Position numbers and translations under genes: made by a program. This document shows positions 33,624 through 47,100 of a stretch of 64,000 nt of DNA, in pieces. This DNA is from Pomphorhynchus laevis (lineage: Eukaryota; Acanthocephala; Palaeacanthocephala; Echinorhynchida; Pomphorhynchidae): contig WNNJ02002886.1 of the NCBI GenBank assembly GCA_012934845.2, positions 1 through 64,000 on the forward strand. The letters are read 5' to 3'. The notes under the pieces are model-generated. The model was not told the origin of the DNA. It searched no databases and saw nothing but the letters and a program-made list of their open reading frames with translations. Each line of letters opens with the position of its first letter. The first letter of the stretch is position 1.

Positions 33624-33815
33624 TATTGGTGATCGTATTAGTTATCGTATTAGTTATCGTATTGGTTATCGTATTGGTTATCGTATTGGTCATCGTATTG
33701 GTCATCGTATTGGTCATCATATTGGTCATCGTATTGGTCATCGTATTGGTCATCGTATTGGTCATCGTATTAGTCATCATATTGATCATCGTATTGGCCA
33801 TCGTATTGGTCATCG
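33624..33815. repeat. 12-bp minisatellite
   Basis: About 16 units of GTATTGGTCATC with a few TTA or ATC variants. It ends 11-15 bp before the start of a family B LINE fragment whose first bases read ATTGTTGACCATA (IVDH). Confidence 0.93.
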
Positions 33816-33825
33816 GTTTTTATTA

Positions 33826-34920
33826 TTGTTGACCATACCATCCTTATTAATCACCTTCACCACAAATATGGTTTTTCTGCTGCATCTGTATCCTGGTTAT
33901 CCTCTTATCTCTCTGAACAATCTTTTCCTGTTTATTCTAATGCGTCTTACTCAACCCTTTCCACTCTCCTGTGGCGTTCCTCAAGTATATGTGCTCAGAC
34001 CAATTATTTTCTCTCTTCTCCTTGGCGATCTGTCCGGCATTACATGTGATCATAACTTCTGCATCATGAAATATGTTGATGATATTCTCCTTTACTCATT
34101 ATCCTGTCCATCTTATCGATGATCTCTCTGCATCTTCTACAAACTGTCTTTTCTCCATCTCCAAGCATATTTCCTCGCTTCGTTGCATCTTAGCATTCAA
34201 AGTATAAAATCTTATGGGTTATCCCTTATTTCCTCTCTGTATCTTTTCCCTCTGTATTCCTTAATTCGACCCTTCTTCATATAGCCGATCATCTCACTTT
34301 CTTGTGAATTCACTTCGACAAATGTCTTTCTCTCGATACATTAGTTCGCGACAAAACCGATCTTGCAATCTCCTACTTCGTGACCTTGGCAGTGTTAAGA
34401 GCTCGCTTAATTTTACCTTCTGTCACTCTCTTATATCCAGTCTATTATTTCCTAAGATCGACTATTGCCTCCGCCGTTTTGATCACATTTCCTCTTGCCT
34501 CACTATACTCAACTAGCTAACTATGAAAAACCGCATTCTATTTCGTATTATGTGTATCATTTTTCGACTCTTTTCTCCGAACTCGCCTTCTTATCTGCAT
34601 TTTCCTACACTTACCAAATCTAGCCTTACCTCCATAAAACTTCGTTCATATGGCTCTCTTCTTCTCCATGTTCTGTCATATTCCTTTTTATTGTCGCTCC
34701 TATTTTTTGGAATAAACTACCACCTGCCATCCGCTCAACATTATCCGCTCTTTCTTGTCCCTTTATAATTGATTCAATTATTCTTACTCTTTAAAACTCT
34801 CCCACACGCTCTCACACACATCAACATCAACCTTTTGCCTTTGTTCATACTTTTGTTTTGTTATTTATCATTTTTTATTTGTTGTAAAAACTTTTAATTT
34901 GTAATTTAGTGGATTTGTAA
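33826..34920 (+). mobile_element. LINE family B-related copy 2, 5' truncated
   Basis: Begins at the IVDH motif of RT. It then gives [56 protein letters not shown] and the C-terminal SLTSIKLRSYGSLLLHV region. Many frame breaks are present. The 3' end (about 34920) meets the 3' end of copy 3 on the other strand tail to tail. Confidence 0.75.
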
Positions 34921-34929
34921 AAAATATTA

Positions 34930-37600
34930 TTTTTTTGAGTGGCAAATGCATGCCAACGGCGCGCTTACAAGCCCAATGACAAAAATGATCAAACTGATAA
35001 AAATAATCCCGCAAACGAATTTTGAATAAAATTAACAAGGAAGTCGAGCGGATGCACGAAGGGATCGGATTCCAAGCAAGATGATCAGCAACAGGAAAAA
35101 ACAGAGGCGATAATTTGTCGAGTAATTTGAAGTGTTGAAGAGAAGGGAATGAGATGATCTAAAGGATAAGGAATCAGGACGAGATTTATCGAGATATGGA
35201 ATATGTAAGTATGAAAGGGAATTACTATGCTGTACACAAAGGGTCAGGAAAATCAAACGAAACTGAACGCGATGGCTAATTGTGTGAGGGAAGCCAGGAA
35301 AGATTGAAAATATGTTGAGATATGTGGTCTAAACTACGGAGACGTAAAACGCGAATTGTTGGAGAGATTGGAGAGTTGTTTTGGGGAAGTTCGAGAGCAG
35401 GTTAAGGAAATAATCGATTCGGGAAAATAAAAGGGTTGATAAAAGGAAAAGACAAGAGCGAAAATTGATCAACCTACGAAGACGGCAAATATCACGTAGT
35501 AGCAGGAACGAGGAGCGGACCAACAAACTGCTTGAGATAAAGATGGTTGTCAAAGTAGAAACCGTGGAATACGATATCATTAACAGCAGACAGAATGGTT
35601 GAGTAGATATATACTGTAGGTGGAGTAATATTGAGGTGAGAGGGAATTATCTACATGATTTTGGAATTTGCAGGATTGAGTGATAGACGAAGCGAAGAAA
35701 GGTGCCGGGAAACGGATAATAGGCAAGCGGAGGAAGTGGATACAATATCATTGATTTGAAAGAAGGGTAGATAAGAGTAGAGGAGAATGTCATCAGCATA
35801 TTCCATAACATGAAAATTGTGTGTTCTGGTTATTATAGAGAAATCGCTAAGAAGAAAGGAGAGAAGAAAGGGACCTAGTACTGAGCTTTGAGAAACACCG
35901 TGTGCGAGAGTAGACGGTTGAGAGATAGAAGCCTAATGAGCACCGAAAGAACGGTCAGATAAATAAGAGGAAAACCAGGCTACAGTGTAGTTAGATAATC
36001 CAGTCATGACATATCAGACAGAGAAGAATATAATGATCGACGATGTCGAATGCAGATGAGAGGTCGAGGGAAATTATGACGTTACAAAAAATTTTCTCTT
36101 GTGATTGTAGAATATCATCAAATACTGTGTGACACGCTAGTTCTGTGGAATGATTAGAACGAAAAGCAGATTGAAATGGTGGATATAAATTTGACGATAA
36201 AAGATATGTATTAACCTGATTTAGCACAATACGTTTGAAGAGTTTTGATATGGTTGGGAGAAGAGATATATGGCGATATGAGGACGGAAGTAAACTATCA
36301 AGAATGTTTTTTTCAGAAGTGGACAAACAGTGGCAGATTTTCAGTTTGACAAAATAGTGCCGCTGCGGATAGAAGAGTTGTACAAGGTTGTCAAAAACGG
36401 AGATATCGAATGGCAAATAAGCTTAAGTAAGTACATAGGAAGAGGGTTGGCAGGAAAAGATTTGTTGGGCAATGAAAGGAGAACTTTTGAAATGTCATCG
36501 AAAGAAATGGAAGGAAATAGGAGAGTTCAGGAAATATGATTGTATTAAGGCAGTCGATTGATTGAAGAGTTGAATGGATAGATGATTAAGTATTAGCAGA
36601 TTTAGATTGAAGATAAGACGAAAACAAGTTTGGATCGATGTTACTAGGTGTTGAAGAACGTGAGAAGATTAAGTTTAAAGTGCGTTAAGTAGACTTTGGG
36701 TCCGAAGAAGTGAGTTTATTCTGTCAGAAGAGTGAATAAAGGAGATACTCATGTTGAACATAGATGACGGATAGCGAGATCATCACAACTGGTATAGTGA
36801 GATTCAGTTATACAGCAAATGCCAAGCGATTGTTGAGCAAATATGATGAGAATAAGGCCAGTTTTATTTTGGATAGAACGGATATTGAGTAGACTAATGC
36901 GATGAGAGCGATGATCAGAATTGTCTTAGATTTCTTATTGTAAGGAAGATTCTCCTGTAATTTTAGTAGTCGCTTTTCTTCAAGAGCGAAGAAAAACTGA
37001 GTGATCTCAGACGGTGACCGATCAGTAAAGATGCGATAAATAGATGATGAGGAAAGGAGTTTAAAACGTGGGGATAGTATTGACGTTACATGCATATGAT
37101 CACTGAGAACCATCTCTAAAGAGTGACGGACGAGCTGAGTGGGAAGCAGATTGATGTGATGAGATGAATATATATGGGAGAGATGCAATCTCTTTCGAAA
37201 GGAGAGATCGAAACGCAGAGACATCAGGATCGAGACGGCTCTGGGCAAAGACTCGGAGACCTCGACAATTTATATAATAATGCACCCATTACGTGAAGGG
37301 AATCGTTTTCGTTGATGTTAGGAATATATAGGATTACTGAAATATGCTTGAATGTTTTGGTTGCAAACGAAGTAAGAGTACGAGTTGGATAGGAATAATA
37401 AGACAAGTGAATTGGTGAAATAAATGATAAAGTTTTAGAAATACAGTTAGATGAAGGAACATTAGAGGTAAATGATTTGCGAGGATTATGACACATATAA
37501 GAGCTGGTATCTGAAACTAAAGACGAACATGCATGAGTTGATGTTAGTGTGCTTAGACAGTCTGATTTATCAATGTTAAAATATCTTGTAGTATTCAAAA
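34930..37600 (-). mobile_element. LINE family B-related copy 3, internally deleted
   Basis: The 3' stem-loop is at about 34935-34975. The minus strand then gives the C-terminus (SLSFRSSHSLLF), RDICRLRRLINFRSCL, RT (SYRHISLLPTISKLFKRIVL, QSAFRSNHSTELA, ISLDLSSAFDIVDHY) to about 36420, and the region before RT to about 36700. Most of the endonuclease is missing. 36808-37600 carries the ORF1 C-terminal domain (SRLDPDVSAF, SPRFKLLSSSSIYRIFTDRSPSE). A frame at 37802-38116 with KSTQTENII may be more ORF1. Multiple frame breaks. Confidence 0.75.
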
Positions 37601-38299
37601 AGGGTACTATTTTGATCGTTGCTTTTTATTTCACAAAAGAAAATATGAAGTTCAGATATTAATATCAAAGGCGCACAATGACAACTTTCCTTTCATGATA
37701 AAGGAAAATTAGGGGAGTCAAATGTTGTAATCGACAAAAATCGCATTATCAGATTGAAATAGTGTTTTCTAGGGAAGGCGGATCTTTCGAATGAATATGA
37801 TCTACACCAGGAACGATATCGCGGAACAAGTGACTGTTGGAATATTTACAAGATTTAGTGGTATGCTTGTCTGCGTTATAAGTATTAGATACTGATTAAA
37901 CGGATAGTTTTGCATATTCTTAATATTACCACATTTATTGTAGGAGGAAGTGTTGACAGAAGTAAATAGATCAAAAAGGTTATTGTAACGAATCATCATC
38001 GATGATTTACTTGTCATATGGCAGTTAGAATTTTTGGAATGAATAATGTTTTCAGTTTGAGTGGACTTGTGCTTGAGTATAATGCTTTTCATTTTAGCAG
38101 TGCATAATATAGACAACTACACGGAAGAACAGTGGAAACTACAGTTGATTATTGATATGCGATTTTGCAATTAGGCTGTTATAAACAACAAATACTCCAT
38201 TCATTGAACGTTTGTCCAATTTTGTATTGAAGATATGCTACAATATATTTGTAGTCATGTTGTATGTATAATCTCTCTTTTACGTAAGTGGATGTATAT

Positions 38300-39180
38300 C
38301 CAAACTGAACATCGTAATGATTTCGTGTATTTAAAGATAAATCGATCATAATCCCAAGATCACGAGTAAATGCAACTATCTCGAGTTCTTTCGCAACAAT
38401 TCCCTAAGTATAATATCCTTTGCATTCGCAACCCAATATCATATTCTTACACTTTTCCAGATTTAATGATACTCCTGAAGTAAGACTCCGTTCATACGAT
38501 AAATCCAAGTCACGCTACAATGACAAACAGTTTCATTTAGTTGAGATAACATTCCACAACTTTTAATCTTCAGCAAATGCTCAGTGCGGTCCCTTAAGGT
38601 ACACAATGTATAACGTTTCGTGAATATCACAAAGCATTACCTACTCTCACAAAATTGTGGACCACTCAAGAAGTGTTTGATCCAACGAGCTAGATAATAA
38701 TCGGCACCAATAGACTCGAGAATATTTATTAATTAAGTATGTGAAACGCGATCAAATTATTTGGAGAAATCCAAATAGACGACATCTACGGCTAATCCAC
38801 CTGAAATTGCGTCAACTTATTAATTATAAGCACGCAAAGTATTCGTTAGGTATACGAGGCCTTGTCTGAAAGCCGTGTTGCGAGTCGTTCATGAGCAATA
38901 AGCTTATCATTTTTTGTGAATAATTCTCTTAAGTATTTTACTTACAGTAAATGTTAAATTTATAGGCCTGAAGGTCTCTATAGCACAAGTTTTTTACGTT
39001 TTTGGAAGTAGTATCATGATCGTCTATTTCCAATCATTTGGAATTATCGACATATTGATAGAAACGTTAAATAATTTGGAATACGGGTTTGACAGGATAT
39101 ATTTCAAGAGATCAAGTACATGAGTGAGGATATTGCCAGGACCAGCTGATACTTATTTGGATAACTTTGATAGCTCTATT
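38300..39180 (-). mobile_element. Decayed LINE RT fragment (family D-like)
   Basis: The minus strand shows VDVVYLDFSK then FDRVSHT near 38750-38800, and KCKNMILGCECKGYYT with FTRDLGIMIDLSL near 38330-38470. The latter resembles TSKCSHMHLG and TRDLGILVHESLK of the 24.5-kb fragment. Heavily broken; borders are approximate. Confidence 0.6.
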
Positions 39181-39812
39181 TCAACTTTCTCCATTGTGAC
39201 AATTATGCATGACTCTGATAGATTAATGATATTCTGATAGATTGATAGATTAATGATCTATTGATTATATAATTTTGATCGACAAACATAATTCCAAAAT
39301 CGCTGGGGTACGTGTCCTAAAGACAAAGTAACGTCATTTTCATACGCGTATCTCTTTTTCAATTTCAAGCAATTACATTTGTTGCGAATTCGTTTGCAAA
39401 CTCGCAATTTATGTACTCGCTTAAAAAATTAAAGAGATAAAATACACAACTGGTTAAAACAATTTTCTTGATAATACTAAATTACTTACATTGAGAGGTA
39501 ATATAACTAACAGGAACAATTACACGTCTTACAAACAGCCGAATTATTACCGAATTAGATACGAACGAATGATCGAATTATCGATATTATCGAATTATCA
39601 AATTATCGAAACAACCGAATTATCGACGAACAATATTATTATTCATTGACCGCCAAAAGAGCAAAGCTCAAAACAGGGGCATCACAGTAAAAAAGAAAGA
39701 GAGAAATAAAAAATAGTCAACAAAATAGCTGAAACAAGTCAGGATTCAAGTCGGAATTCAGGACAACAATAATTCTTCAATTCTGATACATATGTGGCCT
39801 CAACAACAGTAG
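39181..39812. other. Spacer with degenerate CGAATTATC repeats
   Basis: 39535-39635 holds several copies of CGAATTATC and variants. No coding similarity was recognised. Confidence 0.45.
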
Positions 39813-42012
39813 ATGGTAATTTATTCCAATGTTTTTATTCCAATTCTCTGCACAGCCTTACTCAATTCTTCACTCTTTTCACTTCCTCTTAACTATCTCT
39901 CTCCCGATGATCTCTGCATTCTGCTTGATTCTGAACTTACGTTGATCCTCAATAACCTTCTGCCTAGTCGACTTCGACGTTCCCAGCACTTGCGCCATGC
40001 TCCCTGGTTCGATTCTGACTGTAGTCTTTCTAAGCGTCGACTCCGTCACTCTTTTCGTATGTATAAACGCTTTCTTAAACGTTCTCCCAACTCACTCACT
40101 CCAAATCTTCGTGATTCCTACTTTTCTCTACGCCGTTCACATCTCATTCTTATACGTACTAAACGTATTCTCTTTTGACGAAATCAACTCGAGTCATCTT
40201 CCAACTCTAAATCTCATTGGAAAATCTTAAACTCAATTCTTTCACGATCATCTACTTCTTGTAATATAAATCCTGATGAATTTTCTTCTTATCTACAAAC
40301 TAAGCTATCTAATTTACTTTCCCTACTATCAATAGCCCCCTTGTACCCACTCTTCTCTTTAAATACTTCCCTCCCAGAACTATTCCATCTTCTTCCCGTT
40401 TCGTCTGATGAAGTTTATTCGGTTCTGTTGTCATTACCTAATAAAACCTCTCCTTCTAACCCAATTCCCACTCACTTGCTTAAAAATATCTGCTCATCTA
40501 TATCACCCTTCCTAACCACATTGTTCAACTCGTCCATTCGTAGCCGTACAGTTCCTTCAATCTGAAAATGCGCCACTGTTCGTCCTCTCATCAAAAAGCA
40601 ATCTCTCGACTCCTCACTACCATCTTCGTACCGTCCTATTTCACTTCTCACAACCCTCTCTAAACTCCTTGAGCGTCTCGTTCTTAAGCAAGTTAATACA
40701 TATCTCTTTTCCTCTAACTTATTTCCTCCTTTCCAAGCCGCTTTTCGCTCAAATTACTCTACTGAAATTGCATGTCTTAAAGTTTATAACGACTTACTTA
40801 TATCGCGCGATCATAAATTATGTAGTGTCATAGTTTCTCTTGATCTATCGTCTGATTTTGACATCGTCGATCACTCGATTCTTCTCCATCACCTTCGTCA
40901 TGATTATGGCTTCTTTACCCACTGTATCATGGTTTTCTTCATATCTATCAAACCGTACATTTCGCGTCTATTCTAACTCTTCTCTCTCCCATCCTTCGTC
41001 CATTCCGTCCGGTGTTCCACAAGGCTCCGTATTAGGCCCTATTTTTTCTCTCTTCTCGGTGATTTGTCTTCGATTTCTCATAAATTTAACTTCCATGTTA
41101 TGCAATATGCTGATGACATTCTCATCTATGCTCATGCACCTGTTTATCGTATTCACGATCTTAGTGCTACTGCTTCCGACTGTCTTGTCTCAATTTCCAA
41201 TCATCTTTATTCCCATCGCATTTCTTTATATCCTGATAAATCCAAAATTATGTGGATCCTACCTCGACGCCTCGGCTTCGAACCTCCCTCCGTATCATTA
41301 AATTCTACAATTCTTCCTATCGTTGATAATCTCGTTTTCCTAGGCTTCAATTTTGACAACCGACTTTCATTTATACCTTTCGTTTGAGATAAAGTACGTT
41401 CATCTACCTTGATACTCCGCAACCTCCGTCAAGTTCGTAGATTGATCGATTTCCCTTCTTGTATGACTCTCATATCATCTCTCCTTTTTTCTAGACTCGA
41501 TTATTGTCTTAGTCTATTTTCCAACTCACCTAAATCCACTCTTCTTCCCCTACAACGCATCGTCAACGCAGCTGTCCGGATTCTCCTCCGTCTTCGTCGT
41601 TTTGATCATACATCCACCTATCTTGCTTCTCTCGATTTGCCTACAATTTATTGTCGTGTTCAAATTCGTCTTCTTATCGTTGCTTTCCGCCTTGTAACTT
41701 TTCATACCCCTTCATTTCTCAACCTTCCTTTTCTTGATAATTCTCGTCCTGTTTACTGTTCCTTGCGTTCCTGTAATTCCCTTCTTTTACATGTCCCAAA
41801 CTACTCTACCTCCTTTGGACTCCGTCCCTTCCTGGTGGCTGCTCTTCTATCGTTGAACCATCTGCCCATTCATATACACCAATCAACTTCCCTGCCGTGC
41901 TTCAAACGACAAATCCGATCCCATTTTAACAATTTATCTGCTTGACTTTTTCATTTTTTGTTTGTGGACTTGTAAGCGTGCAGCTTGTACGCATTTGCCA
42001 CATTAAATAAAT
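39813..42012 (+). mobile_element. LINE family B-related copy 4, 5' truncated
   Basis: Starts in the endonuclease/RT linker (SPDDLCILLDSELT, LRHAPWFDSDCSLSKRRLRHSF). It then shows RT (LPNKTSPSNPIPTHLLKNICSSI, SSYRPISL-like, IPSGVPQGSVLGP, MQYADDILIYAHAP, LVFLGFNFDNR) and the C-terminus to 41945. The 3' UTR ends in the family stem-loop (GCGTGCAGCTTGTACGC) and ATTTGCCACATTAAATAAA. At least four frame breaks. Confidence 0.85.
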
Positions 42013-42189
42013 TTGTATTATTGATAATTCGATGTATTATGTAACCTCGGTTCCGCTTCGGTCCCAGTTTGTGTACCAGTTTAAGCTTGTGTCCTCGTAG
42101 ATTTTCATTAGCAGAAAGTGTAAATAGAGGGTTTTCATATTCATCAACAAACGAATTAACAATGCCTAAGCATAATAATACCACTCCTT

Positions 42190-43290
42190 AAAACAGCAAA
42201 CGTTATTGGGCAAAAATCTGTAATCAAACAAAAGCATGATTTTGTTACTCTCGAAATTGGTTGTGACTAAGCGGATTGTGAAATATGAACAATTGAGAAC
42301 GTCCCTGAGTCTATGAGAAGTAAAATTAAAATGACGCCGTTTTTATGTGGTTTCTGCACGGCTGCTAAATTAGCATTACTATTCAACGTCAATTCAAAGG
42401 ATCGGCCAACCTGTGCATCTATATCAAAAAATGTGATTGACCCAGTATTGCCGCCTTTAATCCAAAACAACCAATCTCATGATTTGTCTGCAGAATTGGA
42501 TGCGCCGGCTTGTGTCTGCTTGAATACAGTTGTACCTACACTCTCCCGTTGTAGTAATCAATGTGATGGTGTTGATGACTGTCAACCTCAAACAATTGAA
42601 AACGACAAGACGCGATCTTTATTGCTCGTTATTAAATCTCAATGCGTTTATTTAGGCAACCAAACTCCAACTAGAAACAAGGATCGATGCATACTTATAA
42701 ATACCAAATCTCAAAATGTTGCATCAAACTATACATCTCTTAAATATAATCATCCTATATCTCACCGTTCCAATGTGTTATTCGGTGGTATTCCTGAATC
42801 AAATACTGAAAATTCTCTGATCCGTGTGGATGATAAAATATTTAATTTACATGATGTTTTTTATCAGCTCTTGCTGAAGGGCGATGAAGAGTTAGCTTCT
42901 TGTCTGGAAGTTCGGAAGTTATTTCGTCTTGGTAAAGAGTTAACTGATAAGCCCAGATTATTGAAAATTACACCATCTTCCCCACAACAAGGCCACCGTA
43001 TCGAATATTCCGTGATTTATCCCCTGAAGAGCGGTTGAAATTAAGAGAACAAATAGTGAATTACGAAGTCGTCTATCTAAAGGCGTAACTAATATTTGTA
43101 TAAGAAATTTTTGGGTTGTCAGGTGGCGCCCAGTTGTTCGTTGAAACTTATTGAATTCCTTGATTGTCAGAAATTCACCCAGCGCTTAGGTACAAACTAT
43201 CAGAATCGAGAAAGTAGTATGGATACCAATTTACCCCAACCATCGTGCAATAAAGTTGGTATAGATATATCATTGGGCGTTTAATCTCAT
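42190..43290 (+). pseudogene. Orphan CR1-type ORF1 remnant
   Basis: 42313-43038 is open for 241 residues. It starts MRSKIKMTPFLCGFCTAAKLALL, the second half of a PHD-like finger; the first half (CDxADCEI) is just upstream in the same register but broken by stops. Later parts include SHRSNVLFGGIPES, LEVRKLFRLGKELTDKPRLLKI and KSG. Similar FRLGK and PRLLK motifs occur in LINE C ORF1 (47.1-47.5 kb). No ORF2 follows it, because a family B fragment begins at 43.4 kb. Confidence 0.65.
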
Positions 43291-43426
43291 TTAGTAGCAT
43301 AAATAATAATACTTCGAAATACCATCCATGCAAAGCCACGCGCTATTTGTCAGTCGGTTGTTCTAATCTTCGCAGTTTGATTGCACTAATAGTAGAGTAA
43401 AGGTATTATTTCAATTAAGGCATCAT

Positions 43427-44123
43427 CTCGATTCTTCTCCATCGCCTTCGTCATGATTATGGTTTCTCTTTACCCATTTTATCATGGTTTTCTTTATATC
43501 TACCAAACCTTACATTTCTCGTCTATTCTAACTCTTCTCTCTCCCATCCTTCGTCCATCCCGTCCGGTATTCCACAAGGCTCAGTATTAGGCACTATGCT
43601 TTTCTCTCTTCTTCTCGGTGATTTGTCTTCGATTTCTTATAAATTTAACTTTTATGTTAAGCAATTCTGCTGATGACATTCTTATCTATGCTCATGCACC
43701 TGTTTATCGTATTAACGATCTTAGTATTTCTGCTTCCGACTGTCTTGTCTCAATTTCCAATCATCTTTCTTCCCTTCGCCTTTCTCTGAATTTTCATAAA
43801 TCCAAAATTATGTGGATCCTACCTCGAAGCTTCGGCGTAGAACCTTCTTCCGTATCATTAAATTCTACAATTCTTCCTATCGTTGATAATCTCGTTTTCC
43901 TAGGCTTTCATTTCGACAACCGACTTTCACTTAAACCTTTCGTTAGTGATAAAGTACGCTCATCTACCTTGATACCCCCACAATCTCCGTCAAGTTCGTA
44001 GATTGATCGATTTCCCTCCTTGTATGACTCTCATATCTTCTCTTCTTTTCTCAAGACTTGATTACTGTCTTAGTCTATTTTCCAACTCACCTAAATCCAC
44101 TCTTCTTCCTTTACAACTCATCA
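43427..44123 (+). mobile_element. LINE family B-related copy 5, left part
   Basis: RT region: SGIPQGSVLGTMLFSLLLGDLS, the ADDILIYAHAPVYR segment, IMWILPRSFG and LVFLGFHFDNRLSLKPFV. It is very close to copy 4. It stops at about 44123 and resumes at about 48372, with LINE C lying between. Confidence 0.8.
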
Positions 44124-47100
44124 TTATTAATGTTTCAACAGCACATAAAAGCATGGCTTAATTGGCTGGTTCACTGCAGAAAAAAAAGAAAATATAATAA
44201 AAGTATCACAAATACGAAAAAGCATCTTTCCCCATGGTATCCTCCATCCGTAATTTCTTTTTGAATTCGTTGATATTGCTACTGCACACTGTTGACTCTC
44301 CAAGCCTATTCCACAGAGATACAACTCGCCGATCAAATTGGACAGCTCGTGATTTTCTTATCCTTTCACGTCGCAGGGTTAAACCATGGCCTCGGATGAT
44401 ATTGGATGAGCGCAAATGAAGACAATCTCGAAGTGGATGATCCAAATCATTAAGAATTTACCAGACCATACTCATATCGATGTACCGGCGGGTCCACGTG
44501 GCAGCCTAAAGTCTGAGTGCTTTTAATCGATCAGGGTACGACAAAAATTTCAGTTGCGGTGCTAGCTTGGTAGCTCTATGAAGTACCCTCTCTGAACTAA
44601 TATGTTCTTTTGAATTTTGAGGATACACACGGCGCAGCATATAGAAGACGGATCAACACATGAGCAAAGATTAGCGGACGTAGGGTAAATTGATTGAGTG
44701 CCATGAAAGTGCGTCGAAGTTGACCGATTATCCCCAACGCATTTGATCAAGCATGTTCAGTATGTGTGACGGTACTCAATCACTGTTTATAAACACTCCC
44801 AAGTCCTTATATTTGTTCACTCGTTCTACATCAGTGCTTTGAAAGCTATAATTGGTTGAAGATTGAGCATTTCCGCCACAAACACGTAAATGTTTGCATT
44901 CTGATATATTTACAATCAACCTATTGATCAGAGCCCAATTTTCGACTTCATCGATATCCCGCTGCAGTTTAACTATATCATTGGGTGAACGAATTGCCCG
45001 CCAGATTTTCAAATCGTCTGCATATAAAAGCATTCAAGAATCAATAAATTCCGGGAGATCGTTGATGTAGACACTAAATAACAATGGACCCAATACTGAA
45101 CCTTGAGGCACCCCTATATTACATGGCGGCGAAGAAGAGTAAAAATTATCTACATGCACACAATAACTACGATTGCTTAAAAACGATTCAATCCATCTAA
45201 CAAGCAAAAATGGAATGCCACTTTTCTCTAGTTTATTTAGGAAGAATCTATGGTCTACTCTGTCAAATGCCTTAGAGAAATCAAATAATATGATGTCGGT
45301 AGCAATGGATACGGCTTTATTAGCTGACCAATCAAGATGGGCTGCGAGTAGATTAGTAACTGTCGAATAACCCTTACGGAAACCATGTTGATCAGAAGCT
45401 ATTACATTATTCTCACTATAAAACTTGACCATATAACCATGTATAATTCGCTCTAACATTCTACAACATAAGCAAGTAATACTTACCGGTATGTAATTGT
45501 CTACTGAAGATCTATCACCCTTTTTGAAGATGGGGTGAATGATCGATTGTTTTCACTCTTTTGGAAGAGTCGTATCAATAATAGATTGTCGAAATATGTT
45601 ACAAAGTGGTGTATATATTGAGTCTGCTATTCGACGAAGATATATCGAAGGTAACAAATCAGCACCTTTGGAGTTTGTCTCTTTAAGACGATGTAGTTCA
45701 CCTAAAACTTTCTCAGGAGTTATCAAATTAGCTATGTCTAAACTAGGATATGAAACACTAGCACCTCTTATCGTCTTACTGTTCTGGATAGGTTCAGAAT
45801 ACTCGTTTGTAGTCTCTCCGTCCAAGTAACAATGCCTTGAGAACATCTCAGCAAGGTCGTCTTCAATAACGCTATCAAAATATTGGCCAATTGTTTTATT
45901 AGCGTTCCTACTACTATTCACATATAGAAAGAGAGCTTTGAGATCATGTCTACAACTATGAGCTAGACCATTTTCAAATAAATAGCGCTTATGTCGTTTT
46001 AAAGAATTGAAGAAATTTCTCGCCTGCTTATAAACACCATATTCACAAAACCCACCCTTAAAGCATTTAAAACTGAAGTCACGATCCTTCATATCAGTAG
46101 CCAGCTCAGTATCAAACCAACGAGCGCTTTTCCGACTAGTCTTAGACTTCAAAGGTGAGAATTTTACCATTAGAGAATAAAGCGTCACGCGAAAATGATC
46201 CAGGCCTCGTCAATTCCGACAACAGCCGGATCAGGCCAACTTACTCTATGCAGCTTTGATGTAATAACATCATAGTTCGCCCCAAAAACATTAATCTGAC
46301 GTTTGTTCCGAGCATGATGAAACACCCTCATTTGTATATTTAGCAAAACGTTAACTACACGGTGATCAGACAAACCAAAATGAGAATCATATTGGATACT
46401 ATTGATTAATTGACTGTTTGTCGATAGGCAAAGATCAAGAAGGGAAGAACTACAACTTGAAAAGCGTGTATGTACATCAACAAATTAAGCAAGATTACAA
46501 TAAGTAAAACACTCCATAAGGTCACAAGATTCACTATCACAAGTAGGAAGAACCGTATTGTCCATTCAACATCTGGCATATTCAGATCCCCAATTATCAC
46601 AGTATCACAATCTCCCCGCGTATACAACTCTATCTCTTCAATAAGTTTCTTAGATATTGCCTTAGGAGCACGATACACAAGACCCAGTATGATGGGTGAG
46701 CTGTTATCAAACTTCACCTGACACTACAAACTCTCAACTCTATCAATAGACGACTTACTCAAAACGCGCACCTTAACTTAGTCTCTCATAAAGAAAGCTA
46801 CGCCACCACCCCTACCCCTATCCGATCACTACGGAACAAAGAATAGCCTGGGATGGATGCCTCAGCATCGGATACATCACAATTAAGCCGAGATTCTGTA
46901 ATACCAACTATAATTGGATTAACAGACTCGATCCTAAACTTTAGCTCATCGACTTTCTGTAACAAGCTCCGAACATTACAATAAAATATACTATGACTTT
47001 TATTCACACAAGTGCGAGTAATAATATCATCTCTAGCAATCTGACACACTTCAGATCCCAAATCAGCTAGGCACTTATATGCTATAAGACCTTGCCAAAA

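Noticed and set aside
33547-33832. VIVLVIVLV / TNTMTNTM open frames
   Set aside because: Direct translation of the 12-bp minisatellite on both strands.
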